From: an uncultured Clostridia bacterium
GTDB taxonomy: Bacteria; Bacillota; Clostridia; Christensenellales; Pumilibacteraceae
Assembly: GCA_947581755.1 (NCBI GenBank)
Contig: CANPVN010000001.1
Span: 62,001-126,000, forward strand
DNA: 64,000 nt
Direction of reading: 5' to 3'
Shown here: piece by piece, positions 1 through 7,958 of the stretch
Layout of the letters: each line of letters begins with the position of its first letter
Position numbering within the stretch: position 1 is the stretch's first letter
The notes under the pieces: generated by a model
The model's database searches: none
The model's input: the letters and a program-made list of their open reading frames with translations, nothing else
What the model was told of the DNA's origin: nothing
Translations under genes and position numbers: made by a program

Positions 1-1
1 C

Positions 2-322
2 GAAATAGAAAACGAAATGTTGAGAGTTCCCGATTTCTCTTCTCGGGGACCTGTCGATGACGCATCCAAACCGGATATAGTAGCCCCCGCCACGGATATA
101 GATTGCTGTAATTATAAAGGAGGATATGTCAAATACAGCGGAACAAGTTTTGCCGCTCCTTTTGTTGCGGGTATTTGCGCTCTCATAAAGTCAAAAAGAC
201 CGGAATATACTCCAGATAAAATTAAAGAATTACTTCTTGAAAATGCAGTTGAATTTTGCGGAGATAAAAACGTCTGCGGTAGCGGACTTATTAATATTGA
301 TTTTCTCTCATCCGATTTTTGA
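2..322 (+). CDS. Subtilisin-like (S8) serine protease, C-terminal fragment
   Basis: Only the last 106 or so codons are in the window; the reading frame is open to the left edge, so the gene starts outside and the internal ATG at 17 is not its start. Visible are FSSRGP and GTSFAAPFVAG, the subtilase block that carries the catalytic serine; the Asp and His of the triad lie upstream of the window. The family cleaves proteins, often outside the cell or during sporulation, but localisation cannot be judged without the N terminus. No anchor follows the catalytic domain. The gene converges on, and overlaps by 15 bp, the cysteine desulfurase on the other strand. Confidence 0.9.
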   Translation, partial: EIENEMLRVPDFSSRGPVDDASKPDIVAPATDIDCCNYKGGYVKYSGTSFAAPFVAGICALIKSKRPEYTPDKIKELLLENAVEFCGDKNVCGSGLINIDFLSSDF

Positions 323-1438
323 TAACGCTTTAATCAATTCATCGACTTCTTCCATAGTATTTTCCAATCCGAAGCTTACTCGCACCATTCCTTGTTTTGT
401 GGTTCCGAAATGTTTATGTACCAAAGGAGCGCAATGCAATCCGCCTCGTACGCATATACCATATTCTTTGCTGAGATAATTTGCCACGTCCTGAGAAGAT
501 ATATCTGCCGCATTAAAAGAGATTATGCCGTTAAGAATATCTGCAGAAGAATATATTTTAATTTTTTTTAGTGCATTTAGCCTTTCTATAAGATACATAG
601 AGAGGCTTGTGAGTTTTGTGCGGATTTTAAACATATTTTCTTTGTTCCAGTCGATTGCGGCATTGAGAGCGGCGATTGCCGGCGTTGCAAGAGTACCGGC
701 TTCCAAGGCTTCGGGCAATTCTCTCGGCTGCAACAGACTATAGCTTTCCGTTCCCGTGCCACCGTATTTCAGAGGTTTTATATACATTTTATCGGATAAA
801 ACCAGACAGCCTATGCCTTGACAACAGTGTAAGCCCTTGTGCGCGGCTATACTGAGCATATCTATGTTTTGTTCCTTTATATCGAGTTGTTGATAACCGA
901 TGCTTTGCGCGCCGTCAACGGAAAAAATGAGATTGTGCTTTTTGCAAATTTTTCCTATTTCTGTAATAGGCATAACTGCGCCTGTGACGTTGCTTATATG
1001 ATTCACCGCGACAAGATAAGTGTTGGGTTTTACGGCTCGTTCAATCATATCCGCCGTCACCACGCCAAAGTTGTTGGGTCTCAATACGGTTATATCGATC
1101 AAACCTTGTTTTTTCATTTCGAATAACGGTCTTAAGACGCTGTTATGCTCGTAAGCCGTTGTTATTACATGCCCATGTAGTTTTAACGATCCCAAAATCG
1201 CAATGTTAAGAGCTTCGGTGCAATTTGAAGTGAAAATGACTCTTTCGGAGACAGCGCCCACTAAAGAGGCGACTTTTGAGCGGGTCTTTTCCACGAGCAT
1301 TGCCGCGCGGGTGGACATTGTGTGACCGGCTCTTCCCGGATTTGCGGAAAGATATTTCATAGCGACTACGCTTGCATTAATTACGCATTGAGGTTTATAT
1401 CCTGTTGTGCTACTGTTATCAAAATAAATTATTTTCAC
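308..1438 (-). CDS. Cysteine desulfurase family protein (class V aminotransferase fold)
   Basis: A PLP enzyme of 376 residues that would take sulfur (or selenium) from cysteine (or selenocysteine). The N terminus IYFDNSSTT is the standard NifS/Csd opening. AAHKGLHCCQGIG contains the lysine expected to bind PLP, and RGGLHCAPLVH near residue 335 holds the cysteine expected to carry the persulfide. The start is GTG, with AGGAAGGG about nine bases upstream on the minus strand. The length and motifs fit the EF2568-like branch (TIGR01977) rather than IscS, which fits the absence of iscU or sufBCD here. It is divergent from the DUF3343 gene, whose family is a proposed Se/S carrier, so the pair may work together. 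Confidence 0.88.
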   Translation of the reverse strand: MKIIYFDNSSTTGYKPQCVINASVVAMKYLSANPGRAGHTMSTRAAMLVEKTRSKVASLVGAVSERVIFTSNCTEALNIAILGSLKLHGHVITTAYEHNSVLRPLFEMKKQGLIDITVLRPNNFGVVTADMIERAVKPNTYLVAVNHISNVTGAVMPITEIGKICKKHNLIFSVDGAQSIGYQQLDIKEQNIDMLSIAAHKGLHCCQGIGCLVLSDKMYIKPLKYGGTGTESYSLLQPRELPEALEAGTLATPAIAALNAAIDWNKENMFKIRTKLTSLSMYLIERLNALKKIKIYSSADILNGIISFNAADISSQDVANYLSKEYGICVRGGLHCAPLVHKHFGTTKQGMVRVSFGLENTMEEVDELIKALSKIG

Positions 1439-1540
1439 TTATAAATACCCTTCCTAATATAATGTATTAAAAGATGATATATTTTATTTTACGGCACAAG
1501 TTTGGATTTTAGCACTATTAATCAAAGGAAGTGACATAAG

Positions 1541-1798
1541 ATGTATGGTTTTTTTGCTTTTCGTTCTCGCGCCAATGCTATAAATTTTTATGAAACATTA
1601 TTGTCTCGCGGCATCAATGCCGAATTGATAAATACGCCATCGGCAGCGCAACTCGGATGCGGTTTGTCGGTACAGGTGCGTTATGAAGATATCGAAACCT
1701 CCTCGGAAATTTTATCTCAAGGGTATTACAGTACTTTCAAAGGACTGTTTTCTTTATATCAAGATGGGTGCAGAACTGTTGTAGGAAGAATCAAATAA
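1541..1798 (+). CDS. DUF3343 (putative Se/S carrier-like) protein
   Basis: A small soluble protein of 85 residues. It has the DUF3343 pattern: an N-terminal YGFFAFRSRANAINFYETL helix region and a central LGCGLSVQV motif whose cysteine is the proposed sulfur or selenium carrying site. The start ATG is preceded by AAAGGAAGTG at good spacing. It lies divergent from a cysteine desulfurase, an arrangement seen for this family, which supports a role in accepting sulfur or selenium. The biochemical role of the family is not firmly established, so function is inference. Confidence 0.75.
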   Translation: MYGFFAFRSRANAINFYETLLSRGINAELINTPSAAQLGCGLSVQVRYEDIETSSEILSQGYYSTFKGLFSLYQDGCRTVVGRIK

Positions 1799-1811
1799 AA
1801 TAAAATTTCAA

Positions 1812-1840
1812 TTTACATTTTTTTTCCGATGTGATATAAT
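1812..1840 (+). promoter_or_regulatory. Sigma-A type promoter for nth-obgE operon
   Basis: TTTACA at 1812-1817 and TATAAT at 1835-1840 are separated by 17 bases. The predicted start near 1847 leaves a leader of about 26 bases before nth. It follows the end of the DUF3343 gene directly. Confidence 0.7.
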
Positions 1841-1872
1841 CATTATACAAAGCTTGACAGTGGAGAAAAGCT

Positions 1873-2505
1873 ATGGATAGGGCGCAATCGGAAGAAATTT
1901 TGGATGAACTAAAGAAAACATATCCCACGGCAAATTGTGAACTTGAATACGGTTCGGAGTTTGAATTATTGGTTTCAGTAATTTTAAGCGCGCAGTGTAC
2001 CGATAAACGTGTCAATAAAGTTACGGAAGAGTTGTTTAAGGTTGCAAATACTCCGCAGCAATTTGCCGATATGCCGCAAGAAGTTTTGGAAAAATATATT
2101 TTCAGTTGCGGTTTTTACAGAAATAAGGCAAAAAGTATTATTGCGGCGAGTCGTGATATTGTAAATAAATTCGGGGGAAAAGTACCCGATACTTTTGAAA
2201 AATTGACGGAACTTAGCGGCGTAGGAAGAAAAACCGCAAATGTTATGATTGCCGAAGCATTTAAGGGACAAGCTATTGCCGTTGATACGCATGTTTTCAG
2301 AGTATCTAACCGTATCGGACTTGCTCATGCCGATACTCCCGAACAATGTGAAATGCAGTTGCGAGAACTTCTGAATCCGTCGAGATATACCGAATCTCAT
2401 CATTTGTTGATTTTCCACGGCAGATATTGTTGTCATTCCATGAAACCCGCTTGCAATGAGTGCCCGATTACTCGGGAATGCGAATTTTATAAAAAAACAG
2501 TATAA
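1873..2505 (+). CDS. nth: Endonuclease III (DNA glycosylase/AP lyase)
   Basis: Base-excision repair enzyme that removes oxidised pyrimidines and nicks the abasic site. The 210 residues are the normal family length. The helix-hairpin-helix segment LSGVGRKTANVM carries the catalytic lysine, and the following VDTHVFRVSNRIGL contains the catalytic aspartate. Four C-terminal cysteines with spacing C-X6-C-X2-C-X5-C bind a [4Fe-4S] cluster. GGAG lies upstream of the ATG at a normal distance. It heads an operon with obgE 16 bases downstream. Confidence 0.97.
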   Translation: MDRAQSEEILDELKKTYPTANCELEYGSEFELLVSVILSAQCTDKRVNKVTEELFKVANTPQQFADMPQEVLEKYIFSCGFYRNKAKSIIAASRDIVNKFGGKVPDTFEKLTELSGVGRKTANVMIAEAFKGQAIAVDTHVFRVSNRIGLAHADTPEQCEMQLRELLNPSRYTESHHLLIFHGRYCCHSMKPACNECPITRECEFYKKTV

Positions 2506-2521
2506 AGGAAATAATATAATT

Positions 2522-3781
2522 ATGTTTATAGATAAGGCTAAAATATACGTAAAGGCAGGTAACGGCGGAGATGGTTGCACTTCCTTTTATACCGAAAAGT
2601 ATATTTCAAAGGGCGGACCCGATGGCGGAGACGGCGGACGCGGAGGAGATATAATCTTTGAAGTAGATCCTGATAAAGGTTCTTTAATGGATTTTCAGTA
2701 TTCGCAACATTTCAAAGCAGAGGACGGAGAACGCGGCAGCGGTAAATTTTGTCATGGCAAGGCGGGAAAACCTCTCGTAATAAAGGTTCCGCAAGGCACG
2801 GTTATAAAGGATTTCGAAACAGGAAAAATAATTGCCGATATGTTTGAGAAAGGACAACAGATAGTCGTGCTTAACGGCGGTAACGGCGGAAAGGGAAATG
2901 CGCGTTTTAAGTCTTCTCGCAGACAAGCGCCTCATTTTTCTCAAAGAGGAGAAGTCACGGAAGAACATATAATTTCTTTGGAATTAAAAATAATTGCCGA
3001 TGTTTCGCTTGTAGGTTATCCCAATGCGGGGAAGTCAACTTTGATAAGTGTCATGAGCAATGCTCGTCCGAAAATTGCGAACTATCATTTCACCACTTTA
3101 AGCCCCAATCTCGGAGTCGTTAAATATTATGACAATAGTTTTGTGATAGCCGACATTCCCGGACTTATCGAGGGCGCAGCAGAGGGCGCCGGACTCGGAC
3201 ATGAATTTTTAAGACACATAGAGCGTACAAGAATGTTGGTTCATGTCGTAGATATAGCGGGTAGCGAGGGACGCGATCCCCGAGATGATTTTTCTATTAT
3301 AAATTCGGAAATAAAAAAATACAGTAAATATCTCAGCGCTTTACCGCAAATCGTTGCGCTCAATAAATGCGACATTTTGTGCGATGATTCCGCGATTCGC
3401 GATTTCAAGAAGCATACAAAAAAGAAATGCGTGCCCGTCAGCGCTGTTACGGGGGAAGGTATAGAAAATCTTATAGCGACTATATATGAAACTCTTTCCT
3501 CGTTGCCTCCCATAAAGCCGTTGGATTTCGAACCGTTTGTTTATGAAAAGAAAGATACGCAATCTTATTTTATAGGCAGAGACGATGACGGCGCGTATGA
3601 AGTGTATGGCGGTGTGATAGATGAACTTGCGCGCAATGTCGTCCTTGATGACTATGACAGTATGAGATATTTTCATAAGCGATTAAACGAAACGGGCATC
3701 ATAAAAGCGTTAAGAAATTCCGGAGCAAAAGACGGCGATTTGGTAAGAATATTAGACATAGAATTTGAGTTTGTGGAATAG
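2522..3781 (+). CDS. obgE: Obg family GTPase (ribosome assembly)
   Basis: Essential GTPase of late 50S assembly and stress response. The start at 2522 (MFIDKAKIYVKAG) was preferred over an upstream in-frame codon at 2456 because AAGGAA sits just upstream and Obg proteins begin at this motif. Domains in order are the glycine-rich Obg fold (about 1-157), the G domain with GYPNAGKST (G1), FTTLSPN (G2), DIPGLIEGA (G3) and NKCD (G4), and the C-terminal OCT domain after about residue 340. The next gene follows after one base, so expression is probably coupled with nadD-yqeK and rsfS. Confidence 0.97.
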   Translation: MFIDKAKIYVKAGNGGDGCTSFYTEKYISKGGPDGGDGGRGGDIIFEVDPDKGSLMDFQYSQHFKAEDGERGSGKFCHGKAGKPLVIKVPQGTVIKDFETGKIIADMFEKGQQIVVLNGGNGGKGNARFKSSRRQAPHFSQRGEVTEEHIISLELKIIADVSLVGYPNAGKSTLISVMSNARPKIANYHFTTLSPNLGVVKYYDNSFVIADIPGLIEGAAEGAGLGHEFLRHIERTRMLVHVVDIAGSEGRDPRDDFSIINSEIKKYSKYLSALPQIVALNKCDILCDDSAIRDFKKHTKKKCVPVSAVTGEGIENLIATIYETLSSLPPIKPLDFEPFVYEKKDTQSYFIGRDDDGAYEVYGGVIDELARNVVLDDYDSMRYFHKRLNETGIIKALRNSGAKDGDLVRILDIEFEFVE

Positions 3782-3782
3782 T

Positions 3783-4910
3783 ATGACAGATATAAACAGT
3801 AAAATTGCAATATTCGGCGGTAGTTTTGACCCCATACATAAGGCACATATAGAGTTGATAAAAAATCTTTGCAATAGGTTTGACAAAGTGATTATTGTGC
3901 CGGGATATAAGACTCCCTTTAAAGTCGATACAAAAACCGCTTCGCCGATCGATAGAATAGAAATGTTAAAATTGGCTGTCGGCAATATCGAAAAAGCGGA
4001 GATTTCCGAATTTGAGATAGATATGAAAGGCGTGAGTTATTCGATAGACACTGCGCTTCATTTCAGTGGTAGAGGCGAATTATATTGGGTTATCGGCAGT
4101 GAGATGCTATATAAACTTTGCGGGTGGCATAGAATAGACGAACTTAAAAAGTTGGTTACTTTTTATATAGTAAAACGTCCGGGGTTTGACATTAATAATC
4201 TTGCGGACTTGAAAAAAGCGGATATTGCATATCAAATTTCCGATTTTGAAGGGACAGAGGCGTCTTCATCAAAAGTAAAATTGGACATTGCTTTTAACGT
4301 ACATTCCGAATTGAGCAAAGGCGTTTATAAATATATCAAGAGTCACGGACTGTATTGTGATTATAAATATATTGTTGACAGATACAACGAGTTTAATATG
4401 TATCCCTCGAGAATTCGTCATTCATATAATGTGGCGTTAACTGCGATTGCTCTTGCAAAGAGATACGGAGTCAATGTAGAAAAGGCGATTACAGCGGCAT
4501 TGCTTCATGATATAGGAAAATGTTTGAATGAAACGGACTTGAAGAACCGAGGGCTTTATACCGACGAGCCTATCGAACCATGTCGTCACGCGCAAATAGG
4601 AGAGCAAATAGCATATAAATATTTTTCCGTAAAAGATAGGGAAATATTGAATGCGATAAAATTTCACACGGTAGGAAACAAATCCATGGACAATCTGGCA
4701 AAAATTATTTTTCTTGCCGATTATATCGAGCCGTCGAGAAAATTCAACGGACTCGATGAGATACGAAAGATGTCAATGATTGATTTGGATGAAACCGTTA
4801 TTATGGTTTTGCAAAATACCGTAAAGTATCTTCAAGGTAAGAGCGTTATACATAAGGACTCTATAGAGACTTTGAATTTTTTAATCGAACAAAGGAGTAA
4901 TAAAAAGTGA
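3783..4910 (+). CDS. nadD: Fused nicotinate-nucleotide adenylyltransferase (NadD) and YqeK HD hydrolase
   Basis: One frame encodes two enzymes that are usually adjacent genes. Residues 1 to about 190 are NadD, with GGSFDPIHKAH as the nucleotide-binding motif and an ASSSKVK segment standing for the usual ISST-x-R motif; this part would adenylate nicotinate mononucleotide for NAD synthesis. From about residue 195 an HD domain follows, with RHSYNVA and ALLHDIGK, matching YqeK, a family reported to hydrolyse diadenosine tetraphosphate. The ATG at 3783 is preferred over the TTG at 3765 because NadD starts here. rsfS follows with a 4-base overlap, the usual order nadD-yqeK-rsfS. Confidence 0.9.
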   Translation: MTDINSKIAIFGGSFDPIHKAHIELIKNLCNRFDKVIIVPGYKTPFKVDTKTASPIDRIEMLKLAVGNIEKAEISEFEIDMKGVSYSIDTALHFSGRGELYWVIGSEMLYKLCGWHRIDELKKLVTFYIVKRPGFDINNLADLKKADIAYQISDFEGTEASSSKVKLDIAFNVHSELSKGVYKYIKSHGLYCDYKYIVDRYNEFNMYPSRIRHSYNVALTAIALAKRYGVNVEKAITAALLHDIGKCLNETDLKNRGLYTDEPIEPCRHAQIGEQIAYKYFSVKDREILNAIKFHTVGNKSMDNLAKIIFLADYIEPSRKFNGLDEIRKMSMIDLDETVIMVLQNTVKYLQGKSVIHKDSIETLNFLIEQRSNKK

Positions 4911-5317
4911 AGAATTTGAAACAAGCAAGCTTAAAAGTTGCCAAAACCGAGGAACGAAAAGAGATAAATACTTCGTTTGACCTTGCCGAAACGATTGCAA
5001 AATTTCTCGATACCAAAAAAGCGAAAAAGATTACTCTCATAGATATAACGGGAAAAACAATAATTTCCGATTATTTTGTTATAGCTGGAGCCAATTCTTC
5101 GACTCAAGTAAAATCTTTGATGGATAATCTTGAGGAATATTTATCGAAAAATTATTCGATCGAGCCGTTGCACAGAGATGTGGATCCACAGTGGGCTGCC
5201 ATTGATTACGGGACGGTAATCGTCCATATTTTGAAAAACGAAGCGAGAGATTTTTATCAACTTGAACGACTTTGGAATGACGGAGATAATATCAAAGTAA
5301 TGGAAGATATAGAATGA
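4907..5317 (+). CDS. rsfS: Ribosomal silencing factor RsfS
   Basis: A protein of 136 residues that binds ribosomal protein L14 and blocks subunit joining under starvation. The body from about residue 26 shows the DUF143 pattern, including DYFVIAGANSSTQVKSL and the closing DYGTVIVHI and RDFYQLERLW segments. It is slightly long because of a lysine-rich N-terminal extension of about 25 residues. The start is GTG, overlapping the stop of nadD-yqeK (GTGA), with AAAGGAG upstream within nadD. The overlap with the PAP2 gene downstream is ATGA. Confidence 0.93.
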   Translation: MKNLKQASLKVAKTEERKEINTSFDLAETIAKFLDTKKAKKITLIDITGKTIISDYFVIAGANSSTQVKSLMDNLEEYLSKNYSIEPLHRDVDPQWAAIDYGTVIVHILKNEARDFYQLERLWNDGDNIKVMEDIE

Positions 5318-6207
5318 CTTTCGAAGCGGATTTGATCGTTTGGTTGCAGAGTTTTTCGTCTCCCGTATTGGACTATGTTGTGTATGCCATAACCATGTTC
5401 GGCGATCGAATTTTTTTTATTTTGTCATTGACGATAATTTATTGGTGTGTAGATAAAAATTTCGGATTTGAATTTTTTAATATTTATTTGCTCGGAGCTT
5501 CTTTGAACGAAGGAATAAAGATTGTATTCAAAAGAGCCCGACCTTATGTTAAATACGGAGACAGAATAAATTCCATAATTAAAAATTCCGACGGATATTC
5601 TTTTCCCAGCGGACATTCTCAAAGCGTTGCAAACATTGCGACGCAGAGTGTGATCTATTCCAAGCGCAAAAAAGGATTTATTGCAACAATATCTATATTT
5701 TCTTGTTTGATATTTGCGGTTATGTTAAGCAGAATGTACTTGGGACAGCATTATTTGACTGATGTAATTGTCGGAGCGTGTCTTGGGGTTGCTTTTGTAC
5801 TTATATCGAAAATGATTTACAAATATGTTTCCGCATTCAAATATAAATTCTATTGGGTAGTATTACCTGCAAGTATCATAATTTCTGTAATTTTCTTATG
5901 TTTGGGAAACGAAAAATTTTCGGATGTAATAAAAGTATGCGGCGCTTATGCGGGATTTACTTTGGGCTTTTCTTTAGAGAATAAAATTGTCGGATATAAA
6001 GTCGAAACAGATAAAAAATTCAAACTCGTATTGAGATTTTTATTGGGAATATTTATTGCGATTGTCTTAAAGATTTTGTTTGATTTTTTGAATTCGCTTG
6101 TAGACATTGTCCGCTTGAATGATTTAATATCTTATTTGAGTTATTTTGCGGTTACGATATGGATTTCTTTTGTCGCGCCTTACATTTTTTCCGAAATTCA
6201 TATATAA
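5314..6207 (+). CDS. PAP2 superfamily membrane phosphatase
   Basis: An integral membrane protein of 297 residues with about eight hydrophobic stretches. The three PAP2 motifs are present: KRARPYV preceded by a lysine (motif 1), PSGHSQS (motif 2) and SRMYLGQHYLTD (motif 3), giving the catalytic histidines and arginine. The family removes phosphate from lipid pyrophosphates or phosphatidic acid; undecaprenyl pyrophosphate is a reasonable substrate, but the sequence does not decide it. It overlaps rsfS by ATGA and is the last gene of the nth operon. Confidence 0.85.
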   Translation: MTFEADLIVWLQSFSSPVLDYVVYAITMFGDRIFFILSLTIIYWCVDKNFGFEFFNIYLLGASLNEGIKIVFKRARPYVKYGDRINSIIKNSDGYSFPSGHSQSVANIATQSVIYSKRKKGFIATISIFSCLIFAVMLSRMYLGQHYLTDVIVGACLGVAFVLISKMIYKYVSAFKYKFYWVVLPASIIISVIFLCLGNEKFSDVIKVCGAYAGFTLGFSLENKIVGYKVETDKKFKLVLRFLLGIFIAIVLKILFDFLNSLVDIVRLNDLISYLSYFAVTIWISFVAPYIFSEIHI

Positions 6208-6212
6208 AATGC

Positions 6213-6242
6213 TTGACAAGATATTTATATTTGTATTATTAT
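6213..6242 (+). promoter_or_regulatory. Promoter for riboswitch-controlled ribU
   Basis: TTGACA at 6213-6218 and TATTAT at 6237-6242 with an 18-base spacer predict transcription from about 6249, the first base of the riboswitch P1 stem. It lies immediately after the PAP2 stop codon. Confidence 0.65.
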
Positions 6243-6246
6243 ACAA

Positions 6247-6361
6247 ATGCTTAGGGGCGGAGTGAAAATCTCCACCGACGGTATAGTCCGTGACGAACGA
6301 AATCGTTCCCGATTGGGTGAAATTCCCAAACCGACAGTTAAAGTCTGGATGAGATAAGCTT
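6247..6361 (+). ncRNA. FMN riboswitch (RFN element)
   Basis: The conserved core is visible in order: AGGGGCGGAGTGAAAATC at the left, CCGACGGTATAGTCCGTG in the middle, GGGTGAAATTCCCAAACCGA as a stem-loop, and CAGTTAAAGTCTGGATGAGA at the right. The closing stem P1 pairs GCTTA at 6249 with TAAGC at 6355. FMN binding by such RNAs turns off riboflavin synthesis or uptake, which fits the RibU gene directly downstream. Confidence 0.95.
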
Positions 6362-6388
6362 TTTTTAATGCGTTTTTTCTCAATACGG

Positions 6389-6410
6389 CTCCTTGGCAAA
6401 GGAGTTTTTT
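6389..6410 (+). terminator. Expression-platform hairpin that hides the ribU ribosome site
   Basis: CTCCTT at 6389-6394 pairs with AAGGAG at 6399-6404 around a 4-base loop and is followed directly by six T. AAGGAG is also the Shine-Dalgarno of ribU (ATG at 6414). The one hairpin can thus act as intrinsic terminator and as ribosome-site sequesterer. It sits 28 bases after the FMN aptamer. Confidence 0.7.
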
Positions 6411-6413
6411 ATT

Positions 6414-7226
6414 ATGACTAAAATTTCTTTAATAACGTTAATTACTCTTATAATCACCGAAGTTTTGGCTTCGATTCAGATTGTATCGATTTTTTATCAA
6501 AGACCCGAAGAAGCTCTCGGATATGTGGTTATAGCGGTATTGATATTTTTTGCAATCGATTTGATTTTATTTACCAAGTTCGGTAATAAAAATAAGTTGC
6601 GCAAAAAAGGGAAGAATACCTTTTTCACCACGAAAAATATAACGCGAGTAGCGATTTTCAGCGCATTGTCTTTGGTCTTGTATTTGATTTTCAAATTCAA
6701 TTTACCGTTTTTTCCGCCTTGGTTGGATCTGCAAATTTCCGACATGCCCGCTATGCTTGCCGCCTTCATGATGAATCCGATAGCGGGAGCCATAGTGCTT
6801 TTGATAAGATCTTTGATTAAATTACCTTTTACTTCCACGGCAGGAGTAGGAGAACTTGCGGATTTCCTTATAGGATTGGCTTATATAATGCCCGCATATT
6901 TTATATACAGACATAAGAAAAATATAAAAAATGCAATTATAGGTATGGCAATAGGTACTGTTTGCGGAACCTGCGTCGCCATGCTTGCGAATTGGTTGTT
7001 GTTGATACCCATGTATGCAAAGATCTTTGCCGGTGGCTGGGATGCGCTTGTCGGAGCGTTAAAATCTTTATTTCCCAATATCACCAAGGCAACTTTCTAT
7101 AACTTTTACATTTTTTTATCGGTGCTTCCTTTCAATATTTTGCGTTTTATTCTGTCTTCGTTTGTTACATTCTTCTTGTACAAGCCGTTGAAACGTTTAT
7201 TCGATTCCTTAGTCAAAAACAGTTGA
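6414..7226 (+). CDS. ribU: Riboflavin ECF transporter S component RibU
   Basis: Substrate-binding membrane subunit of an energy-coupling factor transporter, expected to import riboflavin with a shared EcfAAT module that is not in this window. The region around FPPWLDLQISDMPAMLAAFM and the TSTAGVGELADFLIG stretch are typical of RibU. The protein is 270 residues, longer than the usual 190-210, because of about 75 extra N-terminal residues with two more hydrophobic segments and a lysine-rich loop. The ATG at 6414 is chosen because of AAAGGAG at 6398-6404; the TTG at 6393 lies inside the regulatory hairpin. The FMN riboswitch upstream supports the substrate. Confidence 0.9.
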   Translation: MTKISLITLITLIITEVLASIQIVSIFYQRPEEALGYVVIAVLIFFAIDLILFTKFGNKNKLRKKGKNTFFTTKNITRVAIFSALSLVLYLIFKFNLPFFPPWLDLQISDMPAMLAAFMMNPIAGAIVLLIRSLIKLPFTSTAGVGELADFLIGLAYIMPAYFIYRHKKNIKNAIIGMAIGTVCGTCVAMLANWLLLIPMYAKIFAGGWDALVGALKSLFPNITKATFYNFYIFLSVLPFNILRFILSSFVTFFLYKPLKRLFDSLVKNS

Positions 7227-7251
7227 AAAAAAATTCTTTTAATAGTATAAT
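7223..7251 (+). promoter_or_regulatory. Promoter giving a leaderless tsaE transcript
   Basis: TTGAAA at 7223-7228 and a perfect TATAAT at 7246-7251 are 17 bases apart. The normal start distance puts +1 at 7258, the A of the tsaE ATG. No Shine-Dalgarno sequence lies between the -10 box and the ATG. Confidence 0.75.
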
Positions 7252-7257
7252 ATCGGT

Positions 7258-7677
7258 ATGAATAAAATTTTCAATTCTTCCGAGCAAACTTATGAATTTG
7301 GGTATAATCTCGCTTCTTCTTTGTGCGGCGGCGAGATTATATTGCTATATGGCGAAATGGGGTGCGGCAAGACGGTTTTAACAAAAGGCATTGCCGCAGG
7401 ACTCAAAATCCGCGAGGAAATTTTAAGTCCAACCTTTACCATTATGAATGAGTATAAAAGCGGCAGACTGAAATTGTATCATTTTGACGCATACAGGCTT
7501 GTAAACGCTTCCCAAGCGGAAGAAACGGGGTTATCGGATTATATCGGACTTGACGATGCTGTTACCGTAATTGAATGGCCCGATGTTCTCATGCCCATTT
7601 TGAAAAATTATAACTGCAAAACAATCAGATTGGAATATCTGGACGAAAATAGCAGAGAGGTAACTTATGACGAGTAA
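7258..7677 (+). CDS. tsaE: tRNA threonylcarbamoyladenosine biosynthesis ATPase TsaE
   Basis: ATPase of 139 residues that works with TsaB and TsaD in making the t6A modification at position 37 of ANN-decoding tRNAs. The Walker A motif GEMGCGKT lies near residue 31, followed by SPTFTIMNEY and LYHFDAYRL, both family hallmarks, and VIEWPD as the Walker B-like segment. The start has no ribosome site and coincides with the predicted transcription start. tsaB lies two genes downstream; tsaD is not in the window. Confidence 0.95.
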   Translation: MNKIFNSSEQTYEFGYNLASSLCGGEIILLYGEMGCGKTVLTKGIAAGLKIREEILSPTFTIMNEYKSGRLKLYHFDAYRLVNASQAEETGLSDYIGLDDAVTVIEWPDVLMPILKNYNCKTIRLEYLDENSREVTYDE

Positions 7678-7957
7678 ACAACGAGCAAATCTGAGAGCCA
7701 TTGCAAGTAATATCGAAGCGATATTTCAAATAGGAAAGGGCAATATTTCCGATGAAATGCTTAATGCCTTGAACGATGCTTTGGAAAAAAGAGAACTTAT
7801 AAAAATAACGGTTCTTAAAACTTGCGAATATACAGCGAAGGAACTTATAGACGGGTTGGCAAAAAAACTCCGCGCCGAACCCGTAACTTCGATAGGCAAT
7901 AAGATAGTCCTTTACAGATACAGTCATACCGATGGAGTAAAACATATAGAGTTTTGA
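7667..7957 (+). CDS. yhbY: YhbY-type CRM-domain RNA-binding protein
   Basis: A single CRM domain of 96 residues, a KH-like RNA-binding fold associated with pre-50S ribosomal particles. Typical are LTSKQRANLRAIASN-like helix 1 (here MTSKQRANLR), the QIGKGNIS loop holding the GxxG motif, and IKITVLKTCEY. It overlaps tsaE by 11 bases and has AGAGAGG upstream of its ATG. In other Firmicutes yhbY usually sits near the nadD-yqeK-rsfS genes, which here lie about 3 kb upstream; here it is inserted between tsaE and tsaB. Confidence 0.9.
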   Translation: MTSKQRANLRAIASNIEAIFQIGKGNISDEMLNALNDALEKRELIKITVLKTCEYTAKELIDGLAKKLRAEPVTSIGNKIVLYRYSHTDGVKHIEF

Positions 7958-7958
7958 T

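Noticed and set aside
2456-2521. Earlier start for obgE inside nth
   Set aside because: The family begins at MFIDKAKIYV and a ribosome site lies directly before 2522.
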